Below are positions 15,707-24,985 of a stretch of 64,000 nucleotides of DNA, one piece after another (within the stretch, counting starts at the first letter, position 1; the number at the start of each line of letters is the position of its first letter). The stretch covers positions 62,001-126,000 of the forward strand of contig SCTK01000006.1 of the NCBI GenBank assembly GCA_004298905.1, written 5' to 3'. The notes beneath the pieces are model-generated. The model did not search any database and was not told the DNA's origin. It saw only the letters and a program-made list of their open reading frames with translations. The stretch is from Burkholderiaceae bacterium. GTDB taxonomy: Bacteria > Pseudomonadota > Gammaproteobacteria > Burkholderiales > Burkholderiaceae_D. Both the position numbers and the translations under genes were made by a program.

Positions 15707-17599
15707 GGCCGTCACCACGCAATTGCGTCCCTGCTGCTTGGCACGATAGACCGCCTGATCGGCACATTTCATCAGATCGCTGCTGGTCATGTCCACTGTC
15801 ATGGTCACGGCGCCAAAGCTTGCAGTCACGACGATGCACAGATCCTGGTTCTGATAAGGCACGGCCTCGAGCGCACTGCGCAGGCGCTCGCCGCAACGCT
15901 GCGCATCTTCCTGCCGGGTATCCGGGCAAATGACCAGAAATTCTTCGCCGCCGATGCGGCAGATCGAGTCCTGCAAACGCGCCTTGGCACGCAGGATGCC
16001 GGCCACATGCTGCAGCACGGCGTCGCCCACATCATGACCATGCAGATCGTTGATGCGTTTGAAGTAATCGATGTCCAGCACGATGATCGACAAGGCGCCA
16101 TTGCGCCGGCGTTCCAGCGAGATGTCCTGCTCCAGACGGTCCAGCGCGTAGCGCCGATTGGGCACCCCGGTCAGCGGGTCGGTCAACGCGGACTGCTGCA
16201 ATTTGCGGTTGTTGACCGATAATTCCTGGGCCATCCGGCGCACCTCGTCAATATCCTGCGTCAACGCCCGCCGTTGCTGCACATTGCGTTCGGCCGCGAG
16301 CAAGCGACCCGTCAATGCGCGCGGTGCAATCGGCTTGACCACATAATCGTCCACGCCCGCATCGAACGCTTCCAGCAATCGTTCCTCGGAATCAAGGCTG
16401 GTGAGAAACAGAATGTAGACGTTCTGCCCGGCACGCGTTTCACGCAGCGCACGCGTCAATTGCAGGCCGTTCATCTGCGGCATCATCCAATCCGTAATCA
16501 CGATATCGGGCTGAAACTGGATCGCCATTTCCAATGCTTCGCGGCCATCGGGTGCAATCATCACCTCATGCTGACTCGACACTAACAAACGGCGCAGTAT
16601 CTGGGTCAAGGCCGAATCGTCATCGACAATCAGGCTGCGAATCGGCGTCGGTTTGGATGGCGCCTCCGCGGACTGGGGTTGCGTCGGTGTCATGAACGTG
16701 AGTGGTTCAGCCGCATAGGCTTGAATCTCGAAAATCTGCGCCCATTCCTTCCACCGCTCCACCGCTGTCGTCAGCAGCATGGTCAAGGGTTCTTCATCGA
16801 TCCCGACGCGGGCGGCATGAAACAGCAGCGCATGACTATGCTGCTGCAACTGTTCCTGTGAATGATCCTGTCCGGCACGCAGCAACCGGGCGATTTCCCA
16901 CGCCAGGTTCAAGACAACCGCGATCCGGTATTCATGCGAATGCGGCAGCAGATCGCCGCGTTCGGGGTCTTCGTGGGCACCCACCGCCAAGGTGAACTTG
17001 CGCGGGAAGCCCCAGTCTTGCAACAGTGCCGCGCCAATTTCCAGATGGGAGGCGCCAAACACAGCGGTTTCCGTTTGCGTCAAGGCTTGCGGTTTATGTG
17101 TGCCGATCTCCTGCAGCAAGCGGCGATAACGATCCGGGTGGGCCGAGGCCAGGACGAGGCGGCCCACTTGGGACAACAGGCCGAGGACAAAAGTCTCTTC
17201 GGCATTGGCGATTTTCATCTGTTGCGCCACCGCGTGCGCCGCCACGGCGGTCAGGAGTGAATCCTGCCAATACGCCAGGTAGTCAAATCCCACACACTCA
17301 CCCGCGTGATGCTCGTTGACCAGTGAAAAACCGAGCACCAATTGCCGCACCATGGAGATGCCCAGCAACATCACGGCATCCGACACGGCAAGGACGGGCC
17401 GCGCCATCCCCAGCAGGGGCGAATTGGCGGCCTTGATCAATTTTCCAGTCAGTGCCGGATCCGCCTGAATGGCGTGTACCAAGCGGAGATGATTGGCCTG
17501 CTCACTCTGCGTCAGACGCAGGATTTCCAGCGCCACCCCGCGCGGAGAAGGGAGGTTGCTACTGGCTTTTAATTCTTCCAAACGCGCCGGATCAAGCAT
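15704..17599 (-). CDS. HDOD - receiver - GGDEF diguanylate cyclase
   Basis: A 631-residue cytoplasmic protein. An HDOD domain fills about residues 1-220 (LPSPRGVALEILRLTQS, GLLSQVGRLVLAS). A receiver follows at about 325-440 with phospho-acceptor D370 (ITDWMMPQMNG) and VVKPIAP. A GGDEF domain follows with GGEEF at 550-554 and an intact I-site RLQD five residues before it. It should make c-di-GMP under control of phosphorylation and be product-inhibited. It is the last gene of the chemotaxis operon, after the STAS gene, which points to input from CheA or a neighbouring kinase. Confidence 0.88.
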   Translation of the reverse strand: MLDPARLEELKASSNLPSPRGVALEILRLTQSEQANHLRLVHAIQADPALTGKLIKAANSPLLGMARPVLAVSDAVMLLGISMVRQLVLGFSLVNEHHAGECVGFDYLAYWQDSLLTAVAAHAVAQQMKIANAEETFVLGLLSQVGRLVLASAHPDRYRRLLQEIGTHKPQALTQTETAVFGASHLEIGAALLQDWGFPRKFTLAVGAHEDPERGDLLPHSHEYRIAVVLNLAWEIARLLRAGQDHSQEQLQQHSHALLFHAARVGIDEEPLTMLLTTAVERWKEWAQIFEIQAYAAEPLTFMTPTQPQSAEAPSKPTPIRSLIVDDDSALTQILRRLLVSSQHEVMIAPDGREALEMAIQFQPDIVITDWMMPQMNGLQLTRALRETRAGQNVYILFLTSLDSEERLLEAFDAGVDDYVVKPIAPRALTGRLLAAERNVQQRRALTQDIDEVRRMAQELSVNNRKLQQSALTDPLTGVPNRRYALDRLEQDISLERRRNGALSIIVLDIDYFKRINDLHGHDVGDAVLQHVAGILRAKARLQDSICRIGGEEFLVICPDTRQEDAQRCGERLRSALEAVPYQNQDLCIVVTASFGAVTMTVDMTSSDLMKCADQAVYRAKQQGRNCVVTA

Positions 17600-17683
17600 A
17601 TTTCTTTAACTTCAATAAGCTGTTTATTTATACCGAGCCGGGTGAAATCGTGGTTGAAACTGTTGCTGCCTGCGTCGTGACAT

Positions 17684-17989
17684 TCACGCCGTGGCAAACA
17701 ATTTGTCGAAATTCGCAACACGCAGCACTTCCTTCACCGGTGTGCTGCAACTTCCCAGCGTCACCGTTTTGGTGGTTTCCTTGGCGCGATCGCGCAAGAT
17801 GAGTAACATACCGAGCGCCGAGCTATCCAGGTATTCAACAGCGCTCATGTCCAGCTCCACCTCATTGGCTTCCTTGTCGCCCAACACCGCTTCATAAGCC
17901 TGCTTGAAGACGCGATGAGCCGTGAAGTCGAAGCGTCCTTTCAGGCGAATACTGGCTTTCCCGTTGCTCGATTCCGTATGCACGTCCAT
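17684..17989 (-). CDS. STAS-domain protein (anti-anti-sigma-factor type)
   Basis: A 101-residue single STAS domain: ASIRLKGRFDFTAHRVFKQAYE, then VELDMSAVEYLDSSALGMLLILRD. The DSSALG stretch has the Ser that partner-switch kinases phosphorylate. A strong AGGAGG lies 5 bases before the ATG at 17989, ruling out a GTG at 17992. It sits between cheB and the HDOD-GGDEF gene. The REC-HATPase protein at 31672-32631 has the kinase fold expected of a partner. The role is inferred from the fold only. Confidence 0.85.
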   Translation of the reverse strand: MDVHTESSNGKASIRLKGRFDFTAHRVFKQAYEAVLGDKEANEVELDMSAVEYLDSSALGMLLILRDRAKETTKTVTLGSCSTPVKEVLRVANFDKLFATA

Positions 17990-18014
17990 CACAACCTCCT
18001 TGAAAGAATTTTCC

Positions 18015-19103
18015 CTACCCGCGCACTGGCTTGGCCAGCCCGCGTCTCAGGTGATGCAATACATGCGCAGCAATCTCCTGCAAGGGCAGTGTCTCGTGCA
18101 CTGCACCGACAGCGATGGCTTCCCGTGGCATGCCAAACACAACACAACTTGCTTCATCCTGCGCCAGGTTGTGGGCGCCCGCCTGACGCATTGCCAACAT
18201 GGCTTCGGCACCGTCCTTGCCCATCCCGGTCAGCATGATGCCAACGACCGGCCCCTGAGCATTTTCCGCCACGGAGCGGAACAGGGCCTCCACCGAAGGC
18301 CGGTGGCGATTGACCGGGGGTGCATCGGACAGACCGGTCAAATACTCCCTGCCCCGGCGCCGCAAGAGCAGATGCAGCCCGCCGGGGGCAATATAAGCAT
18401 GTCCGGGCCGGATGACCTCACCGTCCTCTGCTTCCTTAACGGCGATCTTGCATAGATTATCAAGCCTCTGGGCAAAGCTTTTTGTAAAACCGACCGGCAT
18501 GTGCTGCGTGACCAATATCGGCGGACTATCGGTCGGCAGGCGCATCAGAACATCCTTGATCGCCTCGGTACCGCCGGTCGATGCGCCGATGGCGATCAGC
18601 GATTCGCGGCTGGCGGCCGCGTTGCCGACATTGGGCAGGACACCGCCTGCCTCGGCGGGAGCCACCACCCGATTTGGCTCGGGACGGCGTACAAAACGGG
18701 TACGCGCCTGGTAGGCGGCCCGAATCTTGTCTGCCATGTGTTCGGCATAGTCGAGCATCCCCCCGTTAACACCCGCCTTGGGTTTGGTGACAAAATCGAC
18801 GGCCCCCAGTTCCAGCGCACGCATGGTGCTCTCCGCCCCGCGTTCGGTCAGACTGGATACCATGATCACCGGCATGGGGTGGGCGCGCATCAGGCGCTCC
18901 AGAAAATCCAGGCCATTCATGCGCGGCATTTCAATATCCAGCGTCATCACGTCCGGCATGGCTGCGTGAATTTTCTCCCGCGCCTCGTAAGGATCATTGG
19001 CCGTCGCAACCACCTGCATGTCCGGCTGCGCGTCAATGATGCGCGTCATCAGACTCCGAATCAGTGCCGAGTCGTCAACCACGATAACCTTGATTTTTCC
19101 CAT
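18015..19103 (-). CDS. cheB: Chemotaxis protein-glutamate methylesterase CheB
   Basis: A 362-residue CheB with an N-terminal receiver ([11 protein letters not shown]56 in [15 protein letters not shown]) and a C-terminal methylesterase with the catalytic triad S175 (GASTGGTEA), H201 (TQHMPVGF) and D297 (GMGKDGAEA). It demethylates and deamidates chemoreceptor glutamates when phosphorylated by CheA, giving adaptation. It lies downstream of cheR and cheD, separated from cheD by an unknown gene. Confidence 0.95.
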   Translation of the reverse strand: MGKIKVIVVDDSALIRSLMTRIIDAQPDMQVVATANDPYEAREKIHAAMPDVMTLDIEMPRMNGLDFLERLMRAHPMPVIMVSSLTERGAESTMRALELGAVDFVTKPKAGVNGGMLDYAEHMADKIRAAYQARTRFVRRPEPNRVVAPAEAGGVLPNVGNAAASRESLIAIGASTGGTEAIKDVLMRLPTDSPPILVTQHMPVGFTKSFAQRLDNLCKIAVKEAEDGEVIRPGHAYIAPGGLHLLLRRRGREYLTGLSDAPPVNRHRPSVEALFRSVAENAQGPVVGIMLTGMGKDGAEAMLAMRQAGAHNLAQDEASCVVFGMPREAIAVGAVHETLPLQEIAAHVLHHLRRGLAKPVRG

Positions 19104-19168
19104 ACCTTACCGCTCACCCACAATGCAAATATTGCCGCAACCGCTACGGCCTTCTGTTCGCCACAGAC

Positions 19169-19708
19169 TTACTTGCGCATTCCGCGCAATATCTCCCCCG
19201 TCACCAGATGCGACAGCGGTTCCCATTTTTCCTGCACCACTTCATCCGTATTGGCCTTGACCGGCGGACGCATGCCCGGGTTATGCAACAAACCGGCCAC
19301 ATAGCATTCGCTGATATCGACCACGATCTTGCGAGCCCAATGCCGCTGCTGCAAGGCGGGCGTGCCCGCCAACGCGACCACACCCACCAGCATGGGCAGA
19401 TTGAACAACGGCACCGCGACATAGGCCAGGCTGCCATGACCGAACAGACCGCTGATGCTGTCCTGCAAGGGGATATGCTGGATCAGCCCATCTTCACAAT
19501 GCAGCAAAGGTTGCACGAAATCACTCAATTCATTGTGCCGGATCCCCGACTCCTTGCGATAATTTTCGTGCAGCACACCACCGCAATACTGTCGCAATTC
19601 AACGCCCAGCAGCCCGGGCTGGTCCGCCATATGCTGACCAAAGGTATCGGCCACAACTCCTTTGAAAGCCGGATCGCTGCACAACCACTCACTGCATTTG
19701 CAATTCAT
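19169..19708 (-). CDS. Uncharacterised protein in the chemotaxis operon
   Basis: A 179-residue soluble protein with a Cys-rich start (MNCKCSEWLC), then a mixed alpha/beta body (GLLGVELRQYCGGVL, LFGHGSLAYVAVPLFNLPMLVGVVALAG) that resembles a small sensory fold such as GAF, though I cannot assign it. GAGGT lies 4 bases before the ATG at 19708. An upstream in-frame extension to 19819 would overlap cheD and is disfavoured. Placed between cheD and cheB in one transcript, it may be an accessory chemotaxis or sensory protein. Confidence 0.65.
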   Translation of the reverse strand: MNCKCSEWLCSDPAFKGVVADTFGQHMADQPGLLGVELRQYCGGVLHENYRKESGIRHNELSDFVQPLLHCEDGLIQHIPLQDSISGLFGHGSLAYVAVPLFNLPMLVGVVALAGTPALQQRHWARKIVVDISECYVAGLLHNPGMRPPVKANTDEVVQEKWEPLSHLVTGEILRGMRK

Positions 19709-19754
19709 TCTGACCTCGTTCCGATTCAAAATATTGCCGCACCTGCATGCCCCG

Positions 19755-20369
19755 TTAGAACAGTTCCACCTCACCCTCCAACCGGGTCTGACGCAATTGT
19801 TTGTCATACACACGCTCACGTTCCATCAGCGTGCGGTTATGCAGGCTGCGCAACTTTTTCACCAGGACGCGGCCAGTAGCAGTAAAGAAATACACCTTGC
19901 GTGGCCACACATCCAGTAAATCGCTGCCAATAATGGCGATGCCTTCCTGTTTCAGATAGTCCTGTACGAAAGCGCAGTTACGGCCACCGACATTCAAATG
20001 GGTAAACCCTTCCGTGACGTTCGCACCGCCAAACACCTTGGCCCGCACCTGATCTTTTTGCGCGCCCAGTTTGAGCATCTGATTGATCAGTACCTCCATC
20101 GCATACACGCCGTAGCGGGCCGGCATATCAATCACTTCAGCAGTTTCCCTATCGCCCAGCTGCGGCAGCATGAAATGGTTCATGCCACCCACCTTGGCCC
20201 GCGCATCCCAGAGACAGGCAGAAACACAGGAACCGAGCACCGTTACCAGCAACATGTCGCGTTTGCTGGCGTAGTATTCGCCGGGCAGAATCTTGGCGGC
20301 GTCCAGGTCGAAACGCCGGTCGTGGTAGATGTTTGGCGCCGGGTGCGCCACACAGTCATCGCCCATCAT
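19755..20369 (-). CDS. cheD: Chemoreceptor glutamine deamidase CheD
   Basis: A 204-residue CheD with the catalytic pair C48 (VLGSCVSACLWD) and H65 (GGMNHFMLP) and the conserved KVFGGANV segment. It deamidates specific Gln residues of chemoreceptors and in some systems binds CheC. The start overlaps the cheR stop by 4 bases. The C-terminus ends GEVELF, identical to the tail of the chemoreceptor encoded at 27529-28905, which hints at a common docking partner. Confidence 0.93.
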   Translation of the reverse strand: MMGDDCVAHPAPNIYHDRRFDLDAAKILPGEYYASKRDMLLVTVLGSCVSACLWDARAKVGGMNHFMLPQLGDRETAEVIDMPARYGVYAMEVLINQMLKLGAQKDQVRAKVFGGANVTEGFTHLNVGGRNCAFVQDYLKQEGIAIIGSDLLDVWPRKVYFFTATGRVLVKKLRSLHNRTLMERERVYDKQLRQTRLEGEVELF

Positions 20370-21259
20370 GAACGGCCCCGCATTTCACGGAAAGCGGCGT
20401 CGGGCAACACCTGATAAATCGTTTTGCCCAGCAGTTTGAATGGCACACCGGCATGCGTGAAGCTTTCGGAATGCCCCACAAACAGCAGACCCTCCTGATT
20501 CAGCAAAGGCGCAAAGCGGCTCAACAGCCCCATCTGCGTGGGCTTGTCGAAATAAATCATGACATTGCGGCAGAAGATCATGTCGAAGCCCGGCCGCACG
20601 CGCCAATCCGGCGCCAGCAGATTGACGGCACGGAACGACAGCAACCGTTTCACTTCATCGCGAATGCGAATCTGACCGTCCTGCGTTCCCTTGCCGCGCA
20701 GAAAATAACGCTGGATCTGCGGCATGCCCACCTTCTTCACCTGCTCTTCCGAATACACGCCGCGCTGGGCCGTTTCCAGCACATGCGTGTCGATATCCGT
20801 CGCCAGAATCCGCACTGGCGGCGTCTCACTGCCAAACGCCTCCATGGCGGTGATGGCAATGGTGTAGGGTTCCTCGCCGGTTGAAGCCGCACAGCACCAG
20901 ATGTTGATCTCGCGACGCGGCCGTTGCTGCGCCAGTGTCAGCAGGGTTTGTTTCAGATAATCGAAGTGATGGCTTTCGCGGAAAAACGAAGTCAGATTGG
21001 TGGTCAGGGCATTGACGAAGTATTCCCACTCGGGTGCCTGCGGGTAATCAAGCTGACGCAGATAGGCATCAAAGCTTTCTGCCCCCGTGATGCGCAAACG
21101 CCGCACCAGGCGGCTGTACACCATGCTGCGTTTGCTGTCGGCGAGGGAAATCCCGGCAACCCGATAGATCAACTGCTTGACGCACTGGAAATGCTCGGCC
21201 GTGAATTCGAATTCACTCTGCAGTTCCAGAATTGCCGGACGTCGATTCGAGGCTGACAT
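20366..21259 (-). CDS. cheR: Chemoreceptor methyltransferase CheR
   Basis: A 297-residue CheR: N-terminal helical domain (LIYRVAGISLADSKRSMVYSRL in two parts), then the SAM-binding domain with WCCAASTGEEPYT, VRILATDIDTHVLETA, and FDMIFCRNVMIYFD. It methylates receptor glutamates from S-adenosylmethionine. The larger receptor in the same operon ends EWEEF, resembling the NWETF-type pentapeptide that tethers CheR. Coupled to cheD by a 4-base overlap. Confidence 0.95.
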   Translation of the reverse strand: MSASNRRPAILELQSEFEFTAEHFQCVKQLIYRVAGISLADSKRSMVYSRLVRRLRITGAESFDAYLRQLDYPQAPEWEYFVNALTTNLTSFFRESHHFDYLKQTLLTLAQQRPRREINIWCCAASTGEEPYTIAITAMEAFGSETPPVRILATDIDTHVLETAQRGVYSEEQVKKVGMPQIQRYFLRGKGTQDGQIRIRDEVKRLLSFRAVNLLAPDWRVRPGFDMIFCRNVMIYFDKPTQMGLLSRFAPLLNQEGLLFVGHSESFTHAGVPFKLLGKTIYQVLPDAAFREMRGRS

Positions 21260-21344
21260 TTTTTGTGTGAGTAAAAGGACACGTCAGGTTGACGGGAGCA
21301 GCCGCGGCTGCCCGGGCAATGCCCGGGCAACGCATCCTGCTTGC

Positions 21345-24300
21345 TTAGAACTCTTCCCACTCATCGTCGCCGCTGCCGACGGGCGCCAAGACCGGCGGCT
21401 TCACCGCCGTCTTGAGCAGAACGTTTGGCTTCGTACTGGACAATGCCGGGCGCTGCGGCTTCGGTTGCGCCGGGGGCAGCCCTTGCTTGACCCGGAAGAT
21501 CGCCACCATGCGCGCCAGCCGTTGCGATTGTTCGGCCATCGATTCAGCTGCCGCCGCGGCCTCTTCCACCAGCGCCGCATTTTGCTGGGTCACTTTGTCC
21601 ATTTGGGTAATGGCGTCATTGACTTGCTCGATGCCGCTACTTTGCTCAACCGAGGCATTGGTGATGTCTTGCATGATGTCGGTGACGCGTTTGACCGAAG
21701 TGACGATTTCACTCATGGTCTGACCCGCCTGATTCACCAGTGCGCTGCCCGACTCGACCTTCTGCACTGAATCACTGATCAGCCCCTTGATTTCCTTGGC
21801 GGCGTTGGCGCTGCGTTGCGCCAGACTGCGCACCTCGCTGGCGACCACGGCAAAGCCGCGGCCCTGCTCGCCGGCACGTGCGGCTTCCACCGCAGCATTG
21901 AGCGCCAGGATATTGGTCTGGAAGGCGATGCCGTCGATCACGCTGATGATGTCGACAATTTTCTTGCTCGACTCGCTGATCGAATTCATGGTGCTGACCA
22001 CTTCGCCCACCACCGCACCACCCTTGCTGGCAATCTCGGAGGCCGAGTTCGCCAATTGATTGGCTTGCCGCGCATTGTCGGCATTCTGCTTGACCGTCAC
22101 CGTCAACTCTTCCATGCTGCTGGCGGTTTCTTCCAGGCTGCTGGCCTGCTCTTCGGTACGCTGCGACAGATCGGCGTTGCCGGTAGAAATTTCTGTCGCC
22201 GCTGAATTGATGGCTTCGGCTGCTTCGCGAATCTGACCGATGATTTCCGCCAGCTTGGCATTGGTTTCGTTGGCATCGTCCTTGAGCTTGGCAAAGGTGC
22301 CGGAAAATTCCTTGTCGATGTCTTGCGTCAGATCGCCCTGCGCCAGACCACCCAGCACGCGCACCACTTCGTTCAAACCAATTTCATTGGTTTGCAGGAT
22401 CTGGTTCATGCCATGGGCCAGTTCGAGGAAGAAACCTTCCTTGCCCTGCACTGCGACACGTTTGCTGAAATCGCCGGAGGCGGCCGCGCTGACAATATCG
22501 GCAATCTCGTTTTCCATACCCACCTCGACGGTGCGATCCAGCCACTCGATCACCGTACCCAGGCGTTGGCCCTGAGTGTCGACGATCGCGTTGGTCTGAA
22601 TGCGGAACGTGAGGTCGCCCAGTTGAATCTCGCTGCGCTGCGCCTGGCACAGGTTGGCAAGCATGCTGCCGGACTGGCTGCCGCTTTGATACAGCGCATC
22701 GAAATGACTGCCGCGAACCTTGGCCGCAGCAAAGCCTGGCAAGGCGTTGCGCAGGCTGCTCTCGCGCGTCTGCATTAACGCATTTGCGGCATCGTTCAGA
22801 TATTGCACCGTGCCGGTATTGTCGACCACCATGATATTGACCGAAGCATTGTCGAGGGCAATCTTGATTTTCAGGGTCTCGCGCGCGTCCTGTTCGGCCT
22901 GCTGCATCTTGAGACGTACCACTTCAGCGGCTTCGGAAATTCGTTTTTTCTCGCCCGGCAGATCGTCCATGACGCTGGAAAAATCACCATTGCTGTACTG
23001 GCCAACCAGATCGACAAATTTTGCGTTGATGGCAATATGCTCACCCACCATCTGGTTGACGTTGGCCGCCATGTCGCGATAGGCGCCGGTGAATTTCTCG
23101 TCCGGCATGCGATGCGAGATCACACCCGTTTCGTTGTGCGCCAGCGCCATGTCCAATTGCGCCTGCACAAAACTTCTCAGTGTTGCGATCATCTGATTGA
23201 CCGCATTGGCTACATCGCGTAACTCATCGCGCCCGGAAAACTGCACGGTTTCCGTGGCATCGCCGGCAGCCACCCGCTGCGTGGCTTCGCGAATCGTGTT
23301 CAAGCCACGGCGTACCGCCAGCAGCATGCCGGCGAACAGGTAAGCCAGGACGACCAAAGTGGCAAGCGTGCCATACAGGGCCAGGTGTTTCCGGCGGCTG
23401 TCGGCGGCGACGCGCTGCTCCAGCAAGCGGCCCAGTTGCTGCGCGCCCACGTCAAACAAGGCATAGGCCGCATCCACCACTTGCGAACCGGCCTTGAAAT
23501 AATCGGCGGCATCCAGTTTCTTCACTTCGCCCTTGACCAGCTTGTCGAGCATTTCATTGTTGAATTGGTTGGCAGCCTTCACCACGGCCTCCTTGCCAGC
23601 CTCCATCGAAGCCTTGATGGCGGGCGTTACCTGAATCGCCTTTTGCAAACCGCTGTCCAGGGCCTTCGACTCGCGTTCGAACAGCTGACGCTGTACTTTC
23701 AGATTGGCGTAACTTTCCTGATCGATCTGACCGCTCTTGATGATGCCGCTGCCCATGCCGCGCAGGCGGGCAGCGTACTCAGCCATGGCCGGCAGGCGGT
23801 TGACCACCGCATCCATCACATAGTAGGAAGCCAGTTCCGGATCCAGTGTCAGGTTGGAAGCATCGGCGGACTGGCTGACATAGGCAAACAAGCGATCCAC
23901 CAGTGCGTTATGCCGGGTCCAGTTCTCTTGCGCGTTCATGGTCTTGCCAACCACCTTCAAGGCATTCCAGTCGTTGTGAATTTCCGTCAGGCTCTTGGCT
24001 GTTCCGAAGCTGGCGCCGTATTGCTTGTCCGCCGACTCCAGTGCGGCCAGGGCCTTGTCCGCTTGCGCTTCGATCTGATCCAGTTTGGTTGCCAGCGCCG
24101 GGTCGCGCGTCGCCGCATTCAGATACAGCTGGCTGGTGCCGCGATGCGCCTGCACCAGCGGCAGCACGCCTCGTGCCCCCGCCACCAGGGGCACGCCCGC
24201 ATGTTCCGTTTCCGTAAACACAATGCTCTCATTGAGACGGTCAAACAAATACAGCGTCAACGCCAGCATGGGCAGTGCAAATATCAACCCGAGCAGACCA

Positions 24301-24371
24301 ATCTTTTTTGGAAAGGTCAAACGATCCATCACGCCCACAGCGGGGGCAAAAATTCCGGCAACTACCGACAT
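21345..24371 (-). CDS. Large methyl-accepting chemotaxis protein (sensor - HAMPs - PAS - MA)
   Basis: A 1008-residue receptor. TM1 lies at about 22-45 and TM2 at about 328-352, enclosing a helical periplasmic sensor of some 280 residues. HAMP-type repeats follow, with a PAS domain near 500-600 ([15 protein letters not shown]), another HAMP-like unit, and a methyl-accepting domain whose tip reads [20 protein letters not shown]. The C-terminus ends DDEWEEF, an xWxxF-type pentapeptide likely to tether CheR/CheB. GGGAGAG precedes the ATG. It is the main receptor of the operon; the ligand is unknown. The PAS domain may add redox or cytoplasmic sensing. Confidence 0.9.
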   Translation of the reverse strand: MSVVAGIFAPAVGVMDRLTFPKKIGLLGLIFALPMLALTLYLFDRLNESIVFTETEHAGVPLVAGARGVLPLVQAHRGTSQLYLNAATRDPALATKLDQIEAQADKALAALESADKQYGASFGTAKSLTEIHNDWNALKVVGKTMNAQENWTRHNALVDRLFAYVSQSADASNLTLDPELASYYVMDAVVNRLPAMAEYAARLRGMGSGIIKSGQIDQESYANLKVQRQLFERESKALDSGLQKAIQVTPAIKASMEAGKEAVVKAANQFNNEMLDKLVKGEVKKLDAADYFKAGSQVVDAAYALFDVGAQQLGRLLEQRVAADSRRKHLALYGTLATLVVLAYLFAGMLLAVRRGLNTIREATQRVAAGDATETVQFSGRDELRDVANAVNQMIATLRSFVQAQLDMALAHNETGVISHRMPDEKFTGAYRDMAANVNQMVGEHIAINAKFVDLVGQYSNGDFSSVMDDLPGEKKRISEAAEVVRLKMQQAEQDARETLKIKIALDNASVNIMVVDNTGTVQYLNDAANALMQTRESSLRNALPGFAAAKVRGSHFDALYQSGSQSGSMLANLCQAQRSEIQLGDLTFRIQTNAIVDTQGQRLGTVIEWLDRTVEVGMENEIADIVSAAASGDFSKRVAVQGKEGFFLELAHGMNQILQTNEIGLNEVVRVLGGLAQGDLTQDIDKEFSGTFAKLKDDANETNAKLAEIIGQIREAAEAINSAATEISTGNADLSQRTEEQASSLEETASSMEELTVTVKQNADNARQANQLANSASEIASKGGAVVGEVVSTMNSISESSKKIVDIISVIDGIAFQTNILALNAAVEAARAGEQGRGFAVVASEVRSLAQRSANAAKEIKGLISDSVQKVESGSALVNQAGQTMSEIVTSVKRVTDIMQDITNASVEQSSGIEQVNDAITQMDKVTQQNAALVEEAAAAAESMAEQSQRLARMVAIFRVKQGLPPAQPKPQRPALSSTKPNVLLKTAVKPPVLAPVGSGDDEWEEF

Positions 24372-24442
24372 GTCACTCTCCCATATTGCGCACTACCGTT
24401 AACGTTCAAATGTGTGAAACCCGTGTCTACTGTGAGGGCGGG

Positions 24443-24940
24443 TCAGGCCGCCATCGCTTCTGCTTCATCGACCAGCGCCATCTCGCTGCTGCCGAGCAAT
24501 TTCTCGATATCGACGAGAATCAGCATGCGCTCGTTGATCGCACCCAATCCCTTCAGATAGCGGGTATCGAAACTGCCGGAAAATTCCGGCGCCGGACGAA
24601 TCTGTTCCGGCGTCAGCGCCAGGACATCCGACACGCTATCGACCACCACGCCGATGACGCGCTGGTTGACGTTGAGTACGATCACCACGGTGAATTGATC
24701 GTAAGTCGGCTCGCCCAGATTGAACTTGATGCGCAGGTCGACAATCGGCACGATGACGCCGCGCAGGTTAATGACGCCTTTGATGAAGGCGGGCGCATTG
24801 GCAATGCGTGTCACTGCGTCGTAGCCGCGAATTTCCTGCACGCGCAGGATGTCCAGCCCGTACTCTTCTGTCCCGAGGGTGAAGGTCAGGAACTCATGGT
24901 TTCCTGACGCCATGCCCGCTGTCCCATTGATTTCGTTCAT
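24443..24940 (-). CDS. cheW: Chemotaxis coupling protein CheW
   Basis: A 165-residue single CheW domain ([57 protein letters not shown]). It bridges receptor tips and CheA in the signalling array. About 15 hydrophobic-poor residues extend the C-terminus. It lies 45 bases after cheA and upstream of the large receptor gene. Confidence 0.95.
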   Translation of the reverse strand: MNEINGTAGMASGNHEFLTFTLGTEEYGLDILRVQEIRGYDAVTRIANAPAFIKGVINLRGVIVPIVDLRIKFNLGEPTYDQFTVVIVLNVNQRVIGVVVDSVSDVLALTPEQIRPAPEFSGSFDTRYLKGLGAINERMLILVDIEKLLGSSEMALVDEAEAMAA

Positions 24941-24985
24941 GCTTGTTCCCTTCTGCTTGCGCAGGAAAATGATGTCTCTGTAGGC

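Noticed and set aside
19709-19819. Longer start for the unknown che-operon gene
   Set aside because: It would overlap the cheD end, while a GAGGT precedes the ATG at 19708.
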